A stretch of DNA of 64,000 nucleotides, taken from the NCBI RefSeq assembly GCF_000711825.1, contig NZ_JONJ01000008.1:1-64000 (forward strand), written 5' to 3'. The notes below the pieces were generated by a model. The model did no database searches, was not told the DNA's origin, and was given only the letters and a program-made list of their open reading frames with translations. Below, piece after piece: positions 1 to 8,174 of the stretch (position 1 is its first letter; every line of letters begins with the position of its first letter). This DNA is from [Clostridium] aminophilum DSM 10710 (GTDB lineage Bacteria > Bacillota > Clostridia > Lachnospirales > Lachnospiraceae). The position numbers and the translations under genes are program-made.

Positions 1-225
1 CGGATACACAGGTGCTGGATTCGTAACCGGAACCTCTGTAAAAGAGATGTCTGTTGCCTGCAATGCGGCACGTCGGCTTTTTCGAAGCCAGTAGTAATAC
101 GCGTTTTGGGAAAGATCGTGTTCCTGGCAATAGTCTTTGATCGTGAGTCCGCTGGATTTCTGATCCCTGATGATAGCAACCCAGTTCTGCAAACGAATCT
201 GGGAAGTAGCTAATTGAGTATCCAT
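1..225 (-). CDS. tnpA: IS66-family accessory protein TnpA (partial)
   Basis: Seventy-five N-terminal residues are visible; the gene continues past the left window edge. It starts MDTQLATSQIRLQNWV and carries a helix-turn-helix-like stretch (SGLTIKDYCQEHDLSQNAYY followed by YWLRKSRR), the usual N-terminus of the small first ORF of IS66 elements, which binds DNA and is needed with TnpB and TnpC for transposition. A perfect AGGAGG lies just upstream of the ATG at 225-223. The rest of the element lies outside the window. The family call rests on the motif and on the element end at 345; exact IS identity is unknown. Confidence 0.75.
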   Translation of the reverse strand, partial: MDTQLATSQIRLQNWVAIIRDQKSSGLTIKDYCQEHDLSQNAYYYWLRKSRRAALQATDISFTEVPVTNPAPVYP

Positions 226-345
226 GAGAAACCTCCTGTGAAAACTGGGAAAAGTTGACACCAACTTTTTCAAGTTTTGAAAGTGACAGAATAATTATCT
301 CATGGCCGAGATGCCGTATCACGGCACCGACTATTTACCGTTTAC
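1..345 (-). mobile_element. IS66-like insertion sequence, tnpA-side end
   Basis: Read towards tnpA, the sequence from 345 begins GTAAACGGTAAATAG. This agrees with the GTAA-type terminal inverted repeat of IS66 elements at the expected distance (about 120 bp) from tnpA. A hairpin with 8-bp stem (AAAAGTTG/CAACTTTT, 250-269) lies between the end and the gene and could block read-through into the transposase genes. The other end and the target duplication are not visible, so the boundary at 345 is inferred. Confidence 0.6.
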
Positions 346-388
346 GTGGTTTCGTAGAGGAAAGCTTATTGGAAGAGAGGACGATTCA

Positions 389-1723
389 ATGGAAAAAAGA
401 ATTGACTTTACAACGGGCGCGATCGTGTTACCGCTTCTCCGGTTTGCCGGACCGGTTCTTATGGCATTGTTTCTGCAGGCTATGTATGGAGCGGTGGATC
501 TTCTGGTTGTTGGAAAGTTTGCGGATTCGACCGATGTATCTGCCGTTTCGACCGGTTCCCAGATTATGGCTACTCTGACGAATATTATCAGCAGCCTGTG
601 TATGGGCATGACCATTTTTCTCGGTCAGAAAATCGGAGAAAAACGTGCGGATGAGGGAGGACAGATTGTCGGCAGCGGACTGGCACTGTTTGCGGTGATC
701 GGGTGTTTTCTTACGGTATTCATACCGGTTATCGCGCCGGGGCTTGCCATGACCATGCATGCTCCGGAGGAAGCATTCGGGCTGACCACCGCATATATCC
801 GAATCTGTGGAGGCGGGATCATCGTTATTATGGCCTACAATATGATCGGTGGTATATTCAGAGGCATAGGCGATTCGAAGACTCCGCTGATCACGGTTCT
901 GATCGCGTGTATCTGCAATATCATCGGTGACATTTTACTGGTGGCTGTTTTCCACATGGGAACAAAAGGCGCGGCTTATGCGACCGTAGGTGCGCAGTTT
1001 ATCAGTGTTGTCATTTCTTATCTTCTCATTTCACATAAGACACTGCCGTTCACACTGGAAAAGAAAATGCTTACATGGAACAAGCGCATCATCCGAAGAA
1101 TTCTTGTGCTCGGAATACCGATTGCCGTACAGGATCTGCTGGTTGGCATATCCTTTCTTGTGATACTTGCCATCGTGAATTCCATTGGATTGATTGCCTC
1201 CGCCGGAATCGGCGTTGCGGAAAAGGTATGCGTGTTCATCATGCTTGTGCCCATGTCTTTTATGCAGTCGATGTCAGCTTTTGTCGCGCAGAACAGAGGA
1301 GCGGGAAAGCTGGACAGGGCATTCCGGGGATTCCGGGCTGCGGTTGGGATTTCCTTTATCTTTGGCGCGGTAATGTTTTATACGGGATTTTTTCACGGAG
1401 ATCTGCTCTCGGGAGTATTCACTTCGGATGAGGCGGTTGTTGTGGCAGGAGCAGAGTACATAAAGGCGTATGCGATAGACTGCCTGTTTACCTGCTTTCT
1501 GTTCTGCTTTATCGGATTCTATAATGGAATGGGATATACGACATTTGTCATGGCGCAGGGCATCCTTGGAGCATTTGCGGTCCGGGTGCCGGTATCCTTT
1601 TTGATGAGCCGGATGATGCCGGGGTCTCTCTTCCATATCGGTCTTGCGACACCCTGTTCCACCGTCCTGCAGATTGTTTTGTGTTTTGGCGGTCTGATAT
1701 ACATATCGCGCACGAAGAAATAA
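389..1723 (+). CDS. MATE family multidrug/sodium antiporter
   Basis: A 444-residue polytopic inner-membrane protein with about 12 hydrophobic segments and a typical MATE start (TGAIVLPLLRFAGPVLMALF, then YGAVDLLVVGKFAD). It is expected to export cationic drugs or metabolites driven by Na+ or H+. The ATG at 389 is chosen because GAGAGG lies 9-16 bases upstream and the residues from here match the family start; an earlier in-frame ATG at 302 would lie inside the IS element. The IS end at 345 is only 44 bp upstream, so the native promoter has probably been displaced and expression may depend on the IS. Substrate cannot be predicted. Confidence 0.88.
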   Translation: MEKRIDFTTGAIVLPLLRFAGPVLMALFLQAMYGAVDLLVVGKFADSTDVSAVSTGSQIMATLTNIISSLCMGMTIFLGQKIGEKRADEGGQIVGSGLALFAVIGCFLTVFIPVIAPGLAMTMHAPEEAFGLTTAYIRICGGGIIVIMAYNMIGGIFRGIGDSKTPLITVLIACICNIIGDILLVAVFHMGTKGAAYATVGAQFISVVISYLLISHKTLPFTLEKKMLTWNKRIIRRILVLGIPIAVQDLLVGISFLVILAIVNSIGLIASAGIGVAEKVCVFIMLVPMSFMQSMSAFVAQNRGAGKLDRAFRGFRAAVGISFIFGAVMFYTGFFHGDLLSGVFTSDEAVVVAGAEYIKAYAIDCLFTCFLFCFIGFYNGMGYTTFVMAQGILGAFAVRVPVSFLMSRMMPGSLFHIGLATPCSTVLQIVLCFGGLIYISRTKK

Positions 1724-1820
1724 TAAGAGCAATATGAGCAATAAGCAGATCCGTTGACGAAAGAGATATTCCATTCGCGCAACAGAAGTCCGAAACATCT
1801 GGAACAAACTTATCGGTATA

Positions 1821-1861
1821 CAAAGGAAAGCGCCCGGAAACTTCCCGGGCGCTTTCCTTTG
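1821..1861. terminator. bidirectional hairpin terminator
   Basis: A 17-bp perfect stem (CAAAGGAAAGCGCCCGG and its complement) with a 7-base loop lies 98 bp after the MATE gene. The TTTCC/GGAAA ends of the stem give a T-rich 3' side in both directions. Confidence 0.8.
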
Positions 1862-2036
1862 TATGGTACGTTGTGATTTGTTGTATTTAATATAGTACAG
1901 AATCTGATGACGGAAAAACAGGAATTCTCGGATGAACAGACAAGTCGAAACTTGTCATTGGAGTCGCTGCCACACGTTTTTATACAGTAGAAGCAACCGT
2001 TTCTGAAAATGAGCCCTTTTACTTTGGATAATCTTT

Positions 2037-2060
2037 ACGGTACTATAAAACTGGTGTGGC
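2037..2060. promoter_or_regulatory. candidate MocR operator half-sites
   Basis: ACGGTACTAT and CTGGTGTGG are two related half-sites upstream of the MocR-type gene. They resemble the GGTACTA/TGGT direct repeats known for PdxR/MocR autoregulation. The rest of 1862-2095 is AT-rich and shows no other clear element; a TATAAT at 2087-2092 is too close to the ATG to be that gene's -10. Confidence 0.3.
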
Positions 2061-2095
2061 AATAGTCTTTAAATGAGGAATAACGGTATAATCAG

Positions 2096-3394
2096 ATGAA
2101 TTACGAGATTGATGGAACCAGCCGGATTCCGGCTTACATTCAGCTTTATCAGATGCTTCGCAGTGACATCATTGCGGGCGTTTATTCCTATGGAAGCAAA
2201 CTTCCGTCCAAGCGGACGATGGCGGAGGAGACCGGTGTAAGTGTCATTACGATCGAGCATACGGTGGAACTTCTCTGCGAGGAAGGGTACACGGAGGCAA
2301 GACCCAGAAGCGGCGTCTATGTCATTTTCCAAAAAAGCGACTTTCAGGGTATGCCGGCGATGATTGAGATGGAGCATTCTTCTGCAGGACACAGGATGGA
2401 AGCTGATGGAAAAACATGGAGAAGAGAGGTGACGTTTGCTGACAGATCAGAGTCTGTGTCGGCTGGTTCGACGACTTCGGCGGATCCCCTGACGTCAGCG
2501 TATTCTACGGCCTCGGCGCACACTCCGGTATCGGCGGGGTCTCCCGGGGCTTCTTCCGCACAATTCCATCCTCATCCTCATCCCCATGTTTCCTCCGGTT
2601 CCGAGTTTCCGTACACAGTGCTTGCAAAAACGATGCGCCGTGTTCTGCTGGATTATGGCGAGCGGATCCTTGTGAAATCGCCGAATGACGGCTGCGCAGA
2701 ACTCCGCTCGGAGATCAGCGCATACATGGCGCGGAGCCGCTCGATCCATGTGAAACCGGATCAGATCATCATCGGCTCGGGGGCGGAGTATCTCTACAGC
2801 CTTGTGGCGCAGATGTTCGGGAAAGAGACGGTATTTGCGCTGGAGGATCCGTCCTACGGAAAGATCCGTCAGGTTTACGAGGCATACGGCATCCGGTGTG
2901 ACATGCTTCCGCTAAAGCCGGACGGCATCGCTTCGGAGGACCTTCGAAAGACCCGGGCGACGGTTCTTCACATCACGCCGTTTAACAGCTATCCCACCGG
3001 GATCTCGGTCGGCGGAACGAAAAAACAGGAATATCTTGGCTGGGCCGCGCAGCGGGGCGGCATCCTTATCGAGGACAATTATGACTCGGAGCTTACCATA
3101 TCGGGCAGGGCGGAGAATTCCCTGTTTTCGATGACTGAGCAGGAAAATGTCATCTACATGAATACCTTTTCCCGGACGATCGCGCCGTCGATCCGTGTGG
3201 GCTATATGATCCTTCCGGAGCGGCTGATCGAGATTTTTCACCGGCGGCTGGGATTCTATTCCTGCACCGTTCCGGCGTATGATCAGTATGTTCTGGCAGA
3301 GCTTCTGCGGAGCGGGGATTTTGAGCGCCATATCAACCGGGTGCGGCGGAGAAAACGGAAAGAAAAGAAGACGGAAAACTTTACAAAACGGTAG
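2096..3394 (+). CDS. MocR-type GntR regulator with degenerate aminotransferase domain
   Basis: The N-terminal 75 residues form a GntR winged helix (IPAYIQLYQMLRSDI, then SKRTMAEETGVSVITIEHTV). A serine/alanine/histidine-rich linker follows at about 117-165, then a fold-type I aminotransferase-like domain (EDPSYGK, IIEDNYDSEL-like ILIEDNYDSEL, TFSRTIAPSIRVGYM). At the place of the PLP-binding lysine (FSK in relatives) residue 360 is arginine, so covalent PLP binding looks lost. At 432 residues the protein is also short: after the FERHINRVRRR motif it ends in a basic tail where relatives carry several dozen more residues. The ribosome site is weak (GAGG 17 bases away). The formate/nitrite-type channel gene downstream is a likely but unproven target. 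Confidence 0.82.
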   Translation: MNYEIDGTSRIPAYIQLYQMLRSDIIAGVYSYGSKLPSKRTMAEETGVSVITIEHTVELLCEEGYTEARPRSGVYVIFQKSDFQGMPAMIEMEHSSAGHRMEADGKTWRREVTFADRSESVSAGSTTSADPLTSAYSTASAHTPVSAGSPGASSAQFHPHPHPHVSSGSEFPYTVLAKTMRRVLLDYGERILVKSPNDGCAELRSEISAYMARSRSIHVKPDQIIIGSGAEYLYSLVAQMFGKETVFALEDPSYGKIRQVYEAYGIRCDMLPLKPDGIASEDLRKTRATVLHITPFNSYPTGISVGGTKKQEYLGWAAQRGGILIEDNYDSELTISGRAENSLFSMTEQENVIYMNTFSRTIAPSIRVGYMILPERLIEIFHRRLGFYSCTVPAYDQYVLAELLRSGDFERHINRVRRRKRKEKKTENFTKR

Positions 3395-3424
3395 TGGGAG
3401 AGGCAGATTTCTAAACAGTGTAAA

Positions 3425-3453
3425 TTGTCCGGCTGCATCGAATTGAATACAAT
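3425..3453 (+). promoter_or_regulatory. candidate promoter for the FNT channel gene
   Basis: TTGTCC, 17-base spacer, TACAAT; about 40 bp before the start codon. Confidence 0.45.
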
Positions 3454-3494
3454 AAAGCTATAGAATATCAGCATCATTCAGGGGGGATTTTCAT

Positions 3495-4256
3495 ATGTAT
3501 GAGGCGGATTTTGAAGCGGTAGCCGGAAATGCGGAGAAAAAGATAGCGTTTATGGAGACAAATCCGGTCGGTTACTTTGTCTCTGCCGCGGTGGCAGGTT
3601 CGTTTATCGGATTCGGAAATATATTGACCAATGTCATCGGAGGACAGCTGGCCGGCGCTCCGGCGACCAAGATCGTGATGGGCGGTGCTTTCAGCGTGGC
3701 GCTCAGTCTTGTGGTCATCGCGGGCGCGGAGCTCTTCACCGGCAACAACATGGTCATGGCGGCCGGTATGATGAAAAAGAAGGTGACACTCTCGCAGACT
3801 CTGAAGTTCTGGATCACCTGCTGGCTGGGCAATCTCGCAGGTTCCGTTCTTCTGGCGCTTTTATTCCGGTATTCCGGACTGTTTGGAGAGGCGACGGAGG
3901 CATTTCTTGCCAAAGGTGCACAGGCGAAGGTGGCGGTGCCGTTTCTTCCGCTGGTGATTCGCGGAATCCTCTGTAATGTGCTTGTCTGCCTCGGCGTCTG
4001 GTGCGCAGGCCGCTGCAAGTCGGAGAGCGGAAAGCTGATCATGATTTTCTGGTGCATTTTCACCTTTGTCATCTGCGGGTTTGAGCACAGTATCGCGAAT
4101 ATGACGCAGCTGACGCTGGCGCTCATTGCACCGGCAGGCCCTGCGATCACGATCGGCGGTTATGTCTACAATCTTCTGACGGTCACGATCGGCAATATTC
4201 TCGGCGGTGCGGTGTTTGTCGCGCTTCCGTATTATCTCGCCGGAAAACGGGACTGA
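3495..4256 (+). CDS. formate/nitrite transporter family channel
   Basis: A 253-residue membrane protein of the FNT family (FocA/NirC/HSC), which forms pentameric channels for formate, nitrite, hydrosulfide or short carboxylates. Visible family marks are NPVGYFVSAAVAGSFIGFG, AELFTGNNMVM, GFEHSIANM and TIGNILGGAVFVALPYY, with six hydrophobic helices at the usual length. GGGGGGA lies 8 bases before the ATG. The stop codon lies inside the first unit of a tandem repeat array (4252-4376). Neighbouring metabolism (fermentation) makes formate the first guess, but the substrate is not determined by sequence. Confidence 0.9.
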   Translation: MYEADFEAVAGNAEKKIAFMETNPVGYFVSAAVAGSFIGFGNILTNVIGGQLAGAPATKIVMGGAFSVALSLVVIAGAELFTGNNMVMAAGMMKKKVTLSQTLKFWITCWLGNLAGSVLLALLFRYSGLFGEATEAFLAKGAQAKVAVPFLPLVIRGILCNVLVCLGVWCAGRCKSESGKLIMIFWCIFTFVICGFEHSIANMTQLTLALIAPAGPAITIGGYVYNLLTVTIGNILGGAVFVALPYYLAGKRD

Positions 4257-4376
4257 ACAGATCGTGCCTCCGGACTGAACGGATCGTGCCTCCGGACTGA
4301 ACAGATCGGTCCTCCGGCCTGAACGGATCGGGCCTTCGGGACTGAATGGATCGGGAACCGGGAGCGAACGATTCGG
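4252..4376. repeat. 22-bp tandem repeat array over the channel gene stop
   Basis: Five units of 22-23 bp plus a 14-bp partial one, each starting ACTGAAC/CCTGAAC and continuing GGATCG and CCTCCGG. The first three units differ from each other at one to three positions; later units decay. The TGA stop of the channel gene is part of unit 1. Confidence 0.9.
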
Positions 4377-4435
4377 AAACTGGTATGACGATAATCGAAA
4401 TATAATAACGGAAATACAGGAAAAAGGTACAAAAT

Positions 4436-4480
4436 ACCGCCGCATCTTCCGGAAGTCAGGGAGGATGCGGCGGTTGTTTT
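4436..4480. terminator. hairpin terminator between convergent genes
   Basis: The stem ACCGCCGCATCTTCC / GGAGGATGCGGCGGT (mostly paired) is followed by TGTTTT on the plus strand and preceded by a short A-run, so it serves both the channel gene and the minus-strand ATPase gene. Confidence 0.75.
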
Positions 4481-4486
4481 GAATTT

Positions 4487-5989
4487 TTATGCCTTTGTGA
4501 GCACATCGTCTCCGTCGGAGATCAGTGCTCCCTGAATCGCGTTGACGGAATTCTGCGAAATCTTGCCGGCCTGCTGGAGATGGCTCAGAACTTTGGCGCG
4601 GTAGACGGTGCTGATTTCTTTGTTCGGAATGGAGAGCTCGCAGATCATGTTGCCGGTTCCGCTGATGCCCTTGCGTTTCGCTTTCAGATATCCGCTCGCG
4701 AGAAGGAAGCTGTACATATGGCTCGGGTCGGTCGTGGACATCGGATAGGTGACGCCGGAGTCGAGCGGAGCCAGAACCGCACTTCCCTGCAGGAGATTGT
4801 TCATGCGGGTGCTGATATCGTTGGTGGCATTTTTCAGGATGTCATCCAGAATCGCGTTGTTGCCGGTGGAAACCCAATAGGTATCCGGAGTACAGCCATC
4901 GTCCACGTAGCTGATGATGGACCACGGGTTGAAGATGGTTGTGTCGCCGATCAGATACCCGTCGTACCATTTGCGGATCTCGCGGTACTTGTTGCCGAGG
5001 TGATAGTATTCCAAAAGCTTCTGGACTTCTTCCTCGGTGAAACCGAAATAGGATGCATAATCCTTATCGATCATGGAGTGAACCCGGAGGTTGTTCAGTC
5101 CGCTGAAGAGGCTTCCCTGCGCAAATTTCAGAATTCCGGTCATGAAGCCGAAGGACAGATGCGGATTGTCCTTAAAGCCGCCGGAGAAGAAATTGCGCAT
5201 AAATCCGGTGACTTCTTTATAGAATCCCTTTGAGTAGCCCTGTTCAATGGGGGTGTCGTACTCATCGATGATGATGATCGGGGCGACACCGTAATACGCG
5301 TCGAGCATTGCGGTCAGGTATTCAAGAGAAGCCGAGAGCTCGATATCGGACGCCTCGGCGTTGAGGATTTTTTCAAAGTATTCCTTCTGCTTGCGCGAGA
5401 GCGTTTCGCCTTCGAGAACCTGACGGTGACGGTCAAACTCTGCCTGGAGAATGTGGGCGATCTTCTGTTTGGAAGACTTCCAGTCCGGGTATTTCACATC
5501 TTTGAAGGTCAGGGAGATCACCGGGTAGCGTCCCTGATAGTCCTGATAATCCTTGCCGCATTTCCATATGTTTTTGTCGGAGAAATACACGCTGGTGTCA
5601 TAATCCGCCTTCTCAAAGAAGACGCGGAGCATATCCATGTTGAGCGTTTTTCCGAACCGCCTCGGACGCAGGAAGAGGGAGACATACGGCTTCTTGTCGA
5701 GAATATCCCGGATCAGAAGGGTTTTGTCGACATAGTAGTATTCTTTCTGCACTTTCACGTAATCGGAGATGCCGACCGGAAGAGGAAGAAGACGGGCGTC
5801 GCTCTGAGCGGCAGCCTTCGTGAATTTACCGGTTTTGATGCGGAGATCCTTCGGACGGTCCGCATTGTCCGGAATTTTCCAGCTGCGGCCTTCCTTCACG
5901 GCACCGGCAATCTTGCCGCTTCGGCACATTTGTGTCACCCATCGTTCGGAAACTCCCCAGAATTTTGCGAGCTCATTGACAGTAAGCAT
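4487..5989 (-). CDS. AAA-ATPase-like protein with N-terminal HTH, nuclease domain missing
   Basis: Residues 1-50 are a MerR/excisionase-like helix-turn-helix (MLTVNELAKFWGVSERWVTQ, then GKIAGAVKEGRSWKIP). Residues about 68-370 match the AAA-ATPase-like family PF09820: YVDKTLLIRDIL, LRPRRFGKTLNMDML as P-loop (RRFGKT), and IIIIDEYDTPIEQ as Walker B. In most relatives a PD-(D/E)XK nuclease domain of about 100 residues (PF08011) follows; here the protein stops after about 500 residues, just where that domain would begin, and a terminator follows within 15 bp. Expected role is unknown; such genes are very abundant in gut Clostridia and Bacteroidetes. Start chosen at GTGAGG-spaced ATG. Confidence 0.8.
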   Translation of the reverse strand: MLTVNELAKFWGVSERWVTQMCRSGKIAGAVKEGRSWKIPDNADRPKDLRIKTGKFTKAAAQSDARLLPLPVGISDYVKVQKEYYYVDKTLLIRDILDKKPYVSLFLRPRRFGKTLNMDMLRVFFEKADYDTSVYFSDKNIWKCGKDYQDYQGRYPVISLTFKDVKYPDWKSSKQKIAHILQAEFDRHRQVLEGETLSRKQKEYFEKILNAEASDIELSASLEYLTAMLDAYYGVAPIIIIDEYDTPIEQGYSKGFYKEVTGFMRNFFSGGFKDNPHLSFGFMTGILKFAQGSLFSGLNNLRVHSMIDKDYASYFGFTEEEVQKLLEYYHLGNKYREIRKWYDGYLIGDTTIFNPWSIISYVDDGCTPDTYWVSTGNNAILDDILKNATNDISTRMNNLLQGSAVLAPLDSGVTYPMSTTDPSHMYSFLLASGYLKAKRKGISGTGNMICELSIPNKEISTVYRAKVLSHLQQAGKISQNSVNAIQGALISDGDDVLTKA

Positions 5990-6210
5990 AGGTATACCTC
6001 ACTTTTTGATGAGAATAATGTAACTATACGTGCGGAATAATTCCTTAATAATCAGCTTTATTGTAACATTCCGCATTTTTGATGTCTATATTGTATAAAA
6101 GATAATATAAGAAAAAGCAGTAAGGGGATTTGCCCGAAATCATCGCGAAAAGACCGGCAGATCGGGGAGAGCAGATCCGGAAAAAGCAGATTAAGAAAGC
6201 CGTCAGCATT

Positions 6211-6243
6211 TTGTCAGATACATTCGGAGAAAAATAATATAAT
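6211..6243 (+). promoter_or_regulatory. candidate promoter for the DUF3298 lipoprotein
   Basis: TTGTCA at 6211, 18-base spacer, TAATAT at 6235 (overlapping TATAAT at 6238). The rest of the 340-bp gap 5990-6329 is AT-rich with no further clear element. Confidence 0.45.
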
Positions 6244-6329
6244 ATGAGGTTATCCGCCATAAAGATAATGGTCATAGGGTATCTATTTTATAAGAGAACA
6301 GGAAAATCATAAATCAGGAGGAGAGAGTT

Positions 6330-7994
6330 ATGAGGAAAATTTGGCTTGCCGTGATGGCGGCGGCGCTTCTTGCGTCCGCCGGCTGTCAGAATGCCGGGAA
6401 GGCGCAGGAAAAGGATTCTGCGGCACAGAACGCTTCGGAAACCGGAAGCGCGGAGAAGGATACTGCCGGAGAGAGTTCTGCGGCGGAGGAGAACGAGAGT
6501 AAAAAGGACGCGGAACCGTGCTATCCGTATCATATCACCAGCAAAAACAAGGGGGATTGGAAATACTCAAAGAATGAAGAGGCATTGTTGGTCGCTTCGA
6601 AATACAATCTTCTCGGTGCGGATGTGTATGTGAATCCGGATACCGGACGTGCGGATGAGGTGAAGCCGGAAATTCTCGCGGCCGTGGACAAGATCAACGG
6701 GGATACCGAAAAAATCTCGAAGAACTTTGTGAAGGATAATGCCGCCGAAGCGGAGGAGATGAGAGCGCAGCACGCACAGGACGATTTGTTTAATTCGTTT
6801 GAAAATGAGAACATCGTTAGGCCGGTTCGCGCGGATTCGGGATGCCTGACGGTTGTCCGGGAGAATTACAGCTTTCTCGGCGGGGCGCACGGCTTCAGTG
6901 AGACGACGGCCTACACCTTCGACGCAGCTACCGGAAAACGGCTGAAACTGGCCGATATCGTGAAAGACACGGAGAACATTCCGGAGATTCTGGCTGCGGA
7001 AGTGCCGAAACAGAATGAGAATGCGGACGGCCTGTTTGATCAGGACGGAAAAATGAGTGACGGCGAAAAACTTTCGGACCGGATCCGTGAGATGATGAAA
7101 GGGGACGGATATGAAGGGGAGAATGACACCGCATATCTGAACTGGTACGCGGATCGCGACGGCTTGCAGTTTGTGTTCAATCAATATGATATCGGACCGT
7201 ATGCGGCCGGAAAGTTTTATGTCAAACTGAAGGCGGAAGATTACCCGGAACTGATCGACGCCCGTTTCTTTGAAGTGCCGGAGCAGTATATTGAAGAGCT
7301 GGAGGAGGGAAAGACGTATTCCATCGGCGGAGCCGACCTCAAAGTATCATTCCAGTATGATCCGTCGGATGGCAGCAGCTACATCGAGACGCTCAGGGTG
7401 GACTATGACGGAAAACAGGCAACGTATCAGCCGTATTCCTATCGGGAATCCATCTATCACCTTCACACAAAAGACGGAGATTATCTGTACTGCAATGACT
7501 TTACGGAAAATGACTGGCAGAGCCTGAGCTCCCTCAAGCTTTCAAAAACGGAAGAAATGAAGTTTAATCAGGAAACGGCAGGAGTCTATGACGCGGTTAT
7601 GATCGATCCGGAGGCGATGATTCTGGGCGGCCGCACGGAACTGCTGTCCTCCATGCAGATGGAGCGAAGCTATCGTGCGGGAAAAGACGGAAGACTTGAG
7701 CCGAATGACAAATATTTTGCGCTTAAGCCCTGGGAGGATTTCCAGCTGACGCTGAAACAGGATATCGAACTGGATGTTCTGGAGTCGCTCGAGACGGAGA
7801 AAACACATCGGGAAACGGTCAAGAAGGGAACCAAAATCTCCTTTATCCGTACCGATGACAAGTCGATCACGGACTGCCGCACCGATGACGGCAGGATTGT
7901 CCGCTTCCATGTGAACGGGGATGTATGGCCGCACATTGTGGAGGATAAGTACCCGATTGAGGAACTTCTCGACAATACGATTTTTGCGGGTTAA
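6330..7994 (+). CDS. lipoprotein with DUF3298 (RsiV/PdaC-like) domain
   Basis: A lipoprotein signal (MRKIWLAVMAAALLASAGC, lipid-anchored Cys19) is followed by a low-complexity Ala/Glu/Ser linker to about residue 55. Residues about 60-320 resemble the DUF4163/DUF3298 pair found in the extracytoplasmic part of anti-sigma factor RsiV and of deacetylase PdaC: YSFLGGAHGFSETTAYTFDA, then ADRDGLQFVFNQYDIGPYAA. The last 230 residues have no match I recognise. It should sit on the outer face of the membrane. RsiV-like domains bind lysozyme, but no sigma factor or deacetylase domain is present here, so function remains open. Strong AGGAGG site; monocistronic between a promoter and a terminator. Confidence 0.7.
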   Translation: MRKIWLAVMAAALLASAGCQNAGKAQEKDSAAQNASETGSAEKDTAGESSAAEENESKKDAEPCYPYHITSKNKGDWKYSKNEEALLVASKYNLLGADVYVNPDTGRADEVKPEILAAVDKINGDTEKISKNFVKDNAAEAEEMRAQHAQDDLFNSFENENIVRPVRADSGCLTVVRENYSFLGGAHGFSETTAYTFDAATGKRLKLADIVKDTENIPEILAAEVPKQNENADGLFDQDGKMSDGEKLSDRIREMMKGDGYEGENDTAYLNWYADRDGLQFVFNQYDIGPYAAGKFYVKLKAEDYPELIDARFFEVPEQYIEELEEGKTYSIGGADLKVSFQYDPSDGSSYIETLRVDYDGKQATYQPYSYRESIYHLHTKDGDYLYCNDFTENDWQSLSSLKLSKTEEMKFNQETAGVYDAVMIDPEAMILGGRTELLSSMQMERSYRAGKDGRLEPNDKYFALKPWEDFQLTLKQDIELDVLESLETEKTHRETVKKGTKISFIRTDDKSITDCRTDDGRIVRFHVNGDVWPHIVEDKYPIEELLDNTIFAG

Positions 7995-8107
7995 GATGGA
8001 CGCGTCATACAGAACGAGGCGAACCGCGTTTGGCGCGTGTCAGGCATTTTTGCGGCAGCCGCCAGGGCCTCCTGTAGGAAGGGGCGGAGCTGCGTGAATA
8101 AAACAGA

Positions 8108-8150
8108 GCGGCAGCCCGGGCTTTCGAGGCCCGGACTGCCGCCTTTTTTT
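8108..8150 (+). terminator. intrinsic terminator after the DUF3298 lipoprotein
   Basis: A 14-bp stem GCGGCAGCCCGGGC with one mismatch and loop TTTCGAG, followed by seven T. It lies 115 bp after the stop codon and could also end the minus-strand pilin transcript. Confidence 0.85.
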
Positions 8151-8174
8151 GGAAAAAAGAAGATAACGCTGCGG

